A DNA stretch of 64,000 bases from the NCBI GenBank assembly GCA_034440615.1, contig JAOTOM010002271.1:32851-96850 (forward strand). The letters run 5' to 3'. The notes beneath the pieces are model-generated. The model was not told the origin of the DNA. It ran no database searches and saw only the letters and a list, made by a program, of their open reading frames with translations. Position 1 is the first letter of the stretch, and each line of letters opens with the position of its first letter. The stretch comes from Ashinkailepas kermadecensis. Taxonomy: Eukaryota; Arthropoda; Thecostraca; Neolepadidae. This document shows, piece after piece, positions 26,582 through 35,700 of the stretch. The translations under genes were made by a program, and so were the position numbers.

Positions 26582-26755
26582 CTATTTATGGTTGCGGTGA
26601 CGCGTGGCAGCGAGTGTCTCACGCGCTTTCTCCTGCGGCGTCAGCGGCTGGTCGAGGAGCGCCGACAGCACCTCCATCCAGCAGGCGCGCTCCTCATCGG
26701 TTAGCGCCGAGAGCAGGTACGTCCGCTCCGGTGTTCGGAGCGTGAAGGAGAACCC
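26582..26755 (-). CDS. ADAP1: ADAP terminal exon: end of PH2, stop codon
   Basis: 57 codons plus TAG encode GFSFTLRTPERTYLLSALTD, then a segment with ERACWMEVLSALL and LTPQEKARETLAA, ending RNHK. This is the last PH2 strands and C-terminal helix (family: ITIVTPDRKFLFACETESDQREWVAAFQKAVDRPMLPQE). The acceptor is CTCTGCAG. The acceptor and the first ~11 exon bases are duplicated 144 bases upstream. No clear AATAAA was seen on the minus strand below the stop; the 3' UTR presumably runs through the 26.2-26.56 kb repeats. Confidence 0.9.
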   Translation of the reverse strand, partial: GFSFTLRTPERTYLLSALTDEERACWMEVLSALLDQPLTPQEKARETLAATRHRNHK

Positions 26756-29700
26756 CTGCAGAGGTCACGTGAAGGTCAGCGAGGGCACGCAGAGGGCAGA
26801 CCACAGGTGTCACGCGTTTTCAGGATTTGATTGTGAGACGACACTGTGAAGGACACAATTTGCCAGCGTGATCCCTCGTATAGAGGAAAAGGAGAACCCC
26901 TGCAGAGGTCACGTGAAGGTCGGCGGCGTCACGCAGAGGGCAGACAACGGGCGTCATCACACGTGTTCAGAATTTGATTGTGAGACGACACACGGGAGCA
27001 GTGTTAAAATAATGGTTTTTCATTAGGTGTGAGATGTCAAAACGAGCACAGTAGGATGTCGAAATTTGTCATGGAATTAGTGTCATTTCAAATGCTTTTG
27101 ATGTCTTTCAGACTTAAATTTGAGCCAATGGTTGTACCTTCATCAGTTGTTTTGATATTCATATGTCAGGAAGAGCTATATTTGGGATAGCGAGAAAAAA
27201 ACTTTTCTATGCACTGTTGATGTATGCCATATCGCATTATGGATAATCCCTTTACCTGAAACTGCATTGCGAAATGTTCATGTATCACCATCCCTTATCG
27301 AGAGCAAGATCATAATACTTAACAAATGAGGCACTGTTAGAAAGGAGCCACAAAGACTTCATAAGCATGCATCAAGAAGCAGGATGTTTCTAGACTGCAA
27401 CCGGTGCACAATGAAGCCATTATTACACTGCCGTGTTCTGCTTACGGTCAAGAGTTCAAAAATTAAATATGAATATATAAATAATACAACAAAATAAAAT
27501 AACCTAACCTAACCTAACCTAACCTAGACTAAGATAACGTAGCATAATATATAAAATATATTATATCATAATATAATCTAACCAAACCTAACCTAACCTA
27601 ACCGGAAAACCAGAATTATCCGAAACAAATTTTTCGGCCATGACGTCACCAAATATATTTAAATAAAATAATACAGCATCGCAAGGAATGTCGACGCCAC
27701 CCTTATCGACGGTGGCTGGCGCGGCGTGTTGCGAGTATATGCATTCTCGGAGATAATGTCGAATTAAGGCAGAAACATAAGGTTTTCGATGTCAAAGAGT
27801 ATCAAATCGAGTGCCTGAAGTGTTGAATGTCTTCTTTATCACGTCTGTGACACACCAGGTACGGATAATTATACGCGATGTGCTATGTTTGCAGAGTGAA
27901 GATTATGGTCGTGTATTTGTTTGCCAACTGAAAAATAATTATTTGCGGAGAAAATGAGTGGTCGCATCATGATTTTTACATTAAAATACCCTGTATTAAA
28001 AAAAAAATCAAAAAAATCGCATTTTACCTAGTTCTGGAATAATACCGATACTTCTTGGGTAAGGATGCTGATTGAGTGTTCAGAAAGTGGTAAATTCCAC
28101 CCTATTTTACGAATATTTTAACACTGCACGGGAGGACACAATTTGCCAGCGTCATCCCTCGTGCCACTAGTAAATGGGCACTTCCCTTATGTTGCATACA
28201 CGACCAAGAGATCAAACTGACCCAAATGCTTATTCACAATTTAAGCATGTGTGCTCCTTGATATTCAGCGGTTTCATTGTTATTAATCGAGTCAGTCGCA
28301 GATAACGCACGGAATGAAATTCCTGAGATCAGCTTTCGCCAGAGTTTGCCATAGATTCCACTCTAACACTATCTTTGGAATTATGATTTGACACAGCGAT
28401 ACTCCGGTGCGGAATCAATGTCGGTGCACTGCAAACCACCGCTGGCAAAAACATTGGCTTTCTGAACGAGTCAGAATCATAATATCACGCACGCCAAGCA
28501 GAATGCGTCCATTGCAGTGGGCCACATATTATTGTCACACATATTGTCTGCAGTGAAACAAGTCTGAAGTAACCATGTCTGATGAATACATGCATTTATT
28601 CAATTTGAAAACAAGGTTCCGCCTTCAAGTAAAAAAACCTCATTTCCTGCTGTGTCATTCGGGCTTATATGTTCTACTTTGAATCGATACTTCGAATTCC
28701 AATAAACTCCACATGAGGACAAGACCACTGAGGGTTTCGCTTCGGACGAGATCAGCATCGCAACGATCACTTACGCATCAACTAACGAGCAACCCAATCG
28801 GTCAGACAGGGCGATATTGCTACATTACGGGGAGCACCGCATGAGTGAGCTCCGGTTATTGTGTTATTGTGTCGCACATAATTATCACAGCCTGAGTCAG
28901 ACAGGGCGATACTGCTATATTACAGGGAGCACCGCACGAGTGAGCTCCGGTTATTGTGCTAATGTGTCGCACATACTTATCACGGCATGAGTCAGACAGG
29001 TCCGCCCAGGTCGTCTTGAGTCACAGGTCAGGACAGAGGTCGAGACGGAAAAGAGGTCAATTCGAGGTCACGTACGCAACTCGGGGGTATTGCTAGCCAC
29101 GGAATGACCGATCGAGTGTACTGTCGCTGACACCACTGCCAGGCCACAAGCGTCGCCAATCTCTCACGCCGACCAGCCGCGAGTGGGTCGGCAATCACGC
29201 CGGTTGTGGGATTCGAACCGGCGACCTTACGATCACGAGTCGAACGCCCTACCGGCTGAGCTGCCGTGACCCACTCACCTGACTTTTGGAGCCGGCCGGC
29301 ACGTTCAGGATGACGCTGTAGCCGCTCTCGCGCTCGCCGATCGGGATCACCCCCTTGGGCACGGCGTCCTGCGGTCACGTGACAGTGACGTCAGCCGCGC
29401 TCCGCCCACCGCCCGCCGGGCACGACGCGTACACTGACACGGAGCCCTTTGCGAGAAAGATCGTCTATAGTTGCACTAACTTGTCATGATGACGTGAACT
29501 GAAATGAGTCGGAACTACCGCACCAGGATCATTAACACTGCAACAGTGTCACTGCACCAGAACCATTATCACTGCGACAGTGTCACTGCATCGGTGCCTT
29601 TATCACTTAGACAGTGCCATTGCATCAGTGCCTTTATTACTGCGACAGTGCCACTGCACCAGACCCACGCTGTTGCACCAGGGTTAACACATTTGCATCA

Positions 29701-32700
29701 GCACACCTGCTACACCACCACTACTGCACGCGAACAACCACGTCAGGACCACTACACCAGTGTAGCTGCACCAGTACAGCTGCACCAGTACATCGGCACC
29801 AGTACAGCTGCACCAGTACACCAGCACCAGTACTGCGGCACCAGTACACCAGCACCAGTACACCAGCACCAATACACCAGCACCAGTACAGCTGCACCAC
29901 CCACCAGCAGGGAGTCGTGGTACATGAGCTTGCGTCCGTCCAGTGTGAACCAGCGGCGTCGGTACTGGTCGCCGGCCCGCGGCCCGATCTTGGAGAGCCA
30001 GCCCTCACGTGTGAAGTCGCGCGTCAGGCCGGCGCTGAGCTGTGGCGGCCGGCAGGGGCTGTCAGGGGCTGTCAGGGGATGTCAGGGGCTGCCAGGGGCC
30101 GGCAGGGGCTGTCGGGGGCTGTCAGGGGCCGGCAGGGGCTGTCAGGAGCCGGCAGGGGCTGTCAGGGGCTGCCAGGGGCCGGCAGGGGCTGCCAGGGGCC
30201 GGCAGGGGCTGTTAGGGGCTGTGAGGGGCTGCCAGGGGCTGCCAGGGGCCGGCAGGGGCTGTCAGGGGCCGGCAGGGGCTGTCAGGGGATGTCAGGGGCC
30301 GGCAGGGGCTGTCAGGGGATGTCAGGGGCTGTCAGAGACTGTCAGGGACGAACCATTGCCAGAAGTTCAGAAGTGGCTCCATGGCCAGAGGCTGTCAGTG
30401 GTCGTCAGTGGTTGTCAGGGGCGGTCGGAGACGACTGGAGGCGGTTAAGGATGGGCAGGGGCGGTCAGGGGTGGTCAGGGGTTGTAAGGGGCGGCCATGA
30501 TCAGGAGCTGTCAGAGGCGGTCAGGGGTAGTCAGGGATGGCCAGGGGATGTAAGGGATGATGGGAAAGTGATGGGTGAATCACAGGACAGAGACGGACTG
30601 AGTCGGAGGAAGATAATAGGACGAGACCGACACCTGAGGTTGTTACACCTGACAGGGAATGGGACGAGACAGACACCTGGTAGGCAGGGCTCACAGGAGG
30701 TGATCCTGGAGAAGTTGAAGTCACGCTATATGGTAGCTAAGGTCACGGGTTTCGCTATCTCATAACGTTGGGTATGTCATGGTTTTTTGGCACATTATTG
30801 CATACAAAGTCCAGGAGCGCAATATTAAATGTAAAACATACCAGCAGCATCAATTCCCGAATTACCCTGTGACAACCGATGGTTACGGCATTCCAATACA
30901 CAACCTACCTCCCTGCCTGGCCAGCAACTGTAACCTAACCACGCCTCACACTTCGATCGTGAAGACTCCAGCTATCAGGAAGGCAGTAAGCCGCCATAAA
31001 ATACGCTATGGCAGAGCTATAGTAGAGAAAAGCCTGAACAAAAAGCTAAACAGCACCACCCAATTTGGTGAAACAAAGCTGAAAGCTTAGCTTTGCCTGA
31101 AACAAAGCTGTGCTCCAAGACTTCACCATTCTACGCAATTTCCTCGCCCACCGAAAGGTGGCAGCACCATTGCACGCTGGCCCTCCTTCACTCGTAACAG
31201 ATGGCGGCACCAGTCCGCCAAATCCGCGTGTCGCCCAGAGGTGGCAGCACCTCTGCGACGCTGCTGCCCGGGAAGGCCACCAGCAGGTTGTTGAGCTTGG
31301 CGTTGCGGATGGCGTTGTACCAGTCGACCAGCGTCTGGCCGTCGTTGTGGTACACGTAGATGTGCCGCACGCTTCCTGCAGGTGTGACAAATGTCAGCGC
31401 GCAGTCGACTGCAGCGCGCTGCAGTCGAGGGGTCGAGGGAGCGGGCCGTCCTCGTGGCAACAGGTCGTCCACAGGACGCCGCGGCTGCATCCATCCGTCC
31501 TGCCTCGCATCACACGCTGCTCCAGCTGTCCTCCTCCCTACACTATGTCCTCCATCTCCTGCATCACGCAGTCTTGAAACGGCCATAGAGTTGATCGGGG
31601 GGGGGGGGGGAACTTGAATCCAAACTCAAAACCAGACAAGACGTGGCAATGGCGTCCGCTCTTCCTCCCCCGTCCCACGCCACACCCCAGGTATCCTGCT
31701 ACCGCTTTCACCAGCTCGCATCATCCCCTCGTCTCAAGGTGGGAGAAGTTGACCAGAGAGACCTCAATTCGGCGAACAACATATCAGCAAGATATGAAAG
31801 TAAATACCAAAATCTACCAAGTTATGACAGGAACGTGGCGTTTCGCCACGTATTGTATCGTTTTTGGCTCTGGGGGAGGCGATAGCGGCGCCTCTCGCCC
31901 ATTTCGCCCGTAATCTCTCGGTTTGCTGGCGACTCCGAAATGTGTTGAGCATGGGCGGTGCCGAAGGGGGCGGGGGGTAAACGTGTCCCCCCCCCCCAAG
32001 CGTCGTGAAGCCTAGCATTACACATGTGCGCGTCGCATGCAAAAAATGGATCCAAAACATCACGCGACACCCCATCACAAGTCGGTGGAGCCGCTGATGG
32101 TGGTAATAAATGTGCCAATAAAACCCGCCCTCGCATCGGAAAGGAGCCAGCTGAATCAATTGTCCGCTGAACCAATCGTCAGGCTGACTCAAATTGTCCA
32201 TAGCATTTGACCTTCTCAAATCTGACCCAAAAAACTCATCTTTGCCCGCCAAATTCAGGTCACGGATGATTCCTCAGACATTGTGTCAGTCAGGCATTGT
32301 GCTGCAACACCGGGCCGATACTACCCCTTGCGCGTCCCCAGCAACCGGTCTGCTCCTAACCCAAGCCTAATAAAACCCTATAAGCTAACCTATTACACGT
32401 GCAAGGTGTGCTTCACCTTTTGCCATTAGTGCGTTTGCCCGACTCATGCTGACCTGCCAGCGAATGACCTGGGTGGCACTGGGATAACAGCGGACTCGAG
32501 CTGACTTCCCAGGCTACATCCTCCCAGCTACTGCCTTTCTTACGCTCGCAAATCCTGTCCCCGCGCTGAGTCGCCTGTGATTAGGTACCCATCTGTACAT
32601 CGGGACGTGTGGGATAGACGACCGCCCTAACCCGAACAATTGTCAATCGCACTACGTCATATGACTGCGAAGACGTATTTTAACTGAGATAGCATGCGGG

Positions 32701-35700
32701 GAGTTACCCCTCAGCATGACACTGTTTTAGCATGATTTTCCTACCGGGTTTTCCTGAATGAACTAGCTATGGGCACTACATGACTAGTGCAGTCGATGCG
32801 CCCTTGAAACCCAAATAATTAACAAACTAACTAACTAGCATTTCTCACGCCAGCTGCTTTCGTTCCGTCACTCGACAACGCACAGGATCGCACGAGCCAC
32901 ATGAGTCCGGCAGGCCTCTCACCATCCCGCCACTGGGCTGGTTATTGGAGCTTAGGAGCGCATCAACTGCGTCGGTCACGCGGCGCCCGTAACACATCCC
33001 GTCACTCGACAACCCACAGAATCACACGAGTCCCACGAGTCCCAGGGGCCCGGCAGGCCTCTCGCCATCCCGTCACTCGACAACCCACAGAATCACACGA
33101 GTCCCAAGAGCCCCAGGGGCCCGGCTGGCCTCTCACCATCCCGTCACTCGACAAGCCACAGAATCACACGAGCCCCACGAGTCCCAGGAGCCCGGCAGGC
33201 CTCTCACCATCCCGTCACTCGACAACCCACAGAATCACACGAGTCCCAAGAGCCTGGCGGGCGTCTCACCATCATGCACGTAGGTCATCTGCAGGCCGTT
33301 CGGGTGGTTGATCTTGAGCGGCACCAGCGCCACGTTCAGAGACTGCAGCTGCATCACCAGCTTGGGCTCCTTGCCCTGCGGCGAAAGCACAGACGTCGGC
33401 GGACTCTCCGCCCGGCCGAGCCCGGCTCGCGTCCCGACAGCGTCCTGAGTTTATAAAGTCATAAAGTCATAAAGTATTAAGGCTTAATAAGAGCCACAGG
33501 GGCCCATCTGGGTTAAGCCTATCTAGAAAAGGTACTAGAATGTACATACTCCCACCCCAATCAATCCCTTATCCCAAGTTCCTAGGAAGCTATATATCCC
33601 AGCCCATCTAACACCACTCACTTGCTACTGCCTAACACCCTCAATAATCACAAGCTCCTCCCATCACACCCATCGTGCCACCATAGACAACCTCATCAGC
33701 ATCACATCCCGAAGGAAGGTGCCGAATCCACTGCTAGGCACATCCCACAGAAATTCATAAAGCGTTCAGACTTAATAAGAGACTCACTTGCTATTGCATA
33801 ATACACTCAACAATTACAAACTCCTCCCATCATACCCATTGTGCTACCATAGACAATCTCATCAGTATCACATCCCGAAGGAAGGTGCTGAATCCACTGC
33901 TAGGTACACCCTATATAAAGTTATAAAGCATTTAGACTTAATAAGAGACTCACTTGCTATTTCATAACACAGTCAACAATTACAAACTCCTCCCAACTCC
34001 CACTCCTCCCTGTCGATCAACCTTCCCTGGAATACAGAAAAACAATCCCCCTATTCTTATAATGATTGTCTATGCCGTTTTTAAAGATGTTCAGTGTGTT
34101 GCTACTGACAATGGTTCCTGGCAGCTGGTTCCAGTGTTCTACTACCCTGTTGGTGAAGAAAGACTGTCTTAACCTTGTCCTGCTGTGATGAACTTTAATT
34201 TTGAATTGATGACCTCTAATTGCATCATTTCTGTTAAATTCAAACATTTCCCTGAGATATCCCTGTTCCTGACCATGAACAAATTTAAAAACCTCGATGA
34301 GATCTCCTCTCAGCCTTCTATATCTAAGTGAAAACATGTTCAATTTCTTCAGTCTTTCCTCATATTCCAGGTTGCCTATACCATTAACCATTTTTGTTGC
34401 CCTCTTTTGTACTCTCTCTAAAAGCCAACAATCTTTCTCATAACTAGGGGACCAAGCTTGGACACAGTATTCCAAATGTGGCCTGACATATGCACAGTAA
34501 AGCTTCCTGATGACCTCCTCACTTTTGTATGACACATTCCTCTGTATCGCCCCAAGCATTCTTAGTGCCTTCTTCCTGGCTTCTTTGGTCTGTTCTGATG
34601 CCCCCAATTTTGTGTTCAAAATAACACCTAAGTCCTTCTCCTGCTGAGTCACAGATAGTACTTGGCCACCCATCAAGTATGGAGCCTTCATATGCTGCCT
34701 ACCTACATGCATGACTTTGCACTTATCAAAATTAAACTTCATTTGCCATTTTTCGGACCACTTCACTAGCTCGTCTAAGTCTTTCTGCAGCAAAATCTGC
34801 TCATTTTGCCCTGTTATTGCCCTAAAGATCTTCAAATCATCCGCAAATTTTAAAACCTTACTGCTTAGGCCACATTCAATGCTATTCACATATATAATGA
34901 ACAATAGTGGCCCCAGTACCGACCCCTGGGGGGCTCCACTAAGAACATTTTGCCCTGATGACTTTGTACCATTTAGCATCACTCTCTGCTGTCTATCTGA
35001 AAGCCACAACTCTATCCATTTTAGGATGCTACCTGCAATACCATGGACCTGAAGCTGCATCATTAACCGTTTATGGGGTACCTTGTCAAAGGCCTTATTA
35101 AAGTCAAGATATGCTACATCAACCTGATTTCCCTGATCAAATTGTTCTGTAGCAAAATTCAAAAAGTCCAAGAGATTTGTGAGGCACGATCGCCCTTTTC
35201 TAAACCCATGTTGAGTATCTTGAATCAATCTGTTTCCTTCCAGAAAACTAACTATTCTATCCTTGATAATTGATTCGAGTACCTTGCAGACTAGGGATGT
35301 GAGGCTTACTGGCCTATAGTTTTCAACTTTCCCTCTTTCTCCTTTCTTGAAAATAGGAACTACATTTGCCCTTTTCCAATCTGGTGGAATTTCATTTTGC
35401 GAAACTGATCTACAAAATATTATACTAAGTGGAATTGCCACTTCCTTTTCAGCTTCCCGCAATACCCTAGCATAAATTCCATCGGGTCCTGCTGCCTTGT
35501 TTGTCTTTATTTTTCTGATATAATTGAAAACAATATCACTATCAATGAAATCAACATCGTGTATCTGATCACCTGTCACTGAACTGTGGTTCACGGTTGG
35601 CAGATTAGTCACATCCTCCACTGTAAACACTGATTTAAACTGCTTGCTCAGCTCCTCAACCATCTCACTATCCTCACTCAATATAGTCCCATTTACATCC

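Noticed and set aside
27500..27530. Chromosome end
   Set aside because: Only about five CCTAA units, flanked by unique and element sequence on both sides.
29190..29272. Functional tRNA gene on the minus strand
   Set aside because: A and B boxes are good, but the SINE body follows and the cloverleaf is imperfect; better explained as a SINE.
29504..30765. Plus-strand ORFs of 314 and 383 codons
   Set aside because: They cross the 12-bp and 10-bp arrays and lie antisense to a well-supported ADAP exon.
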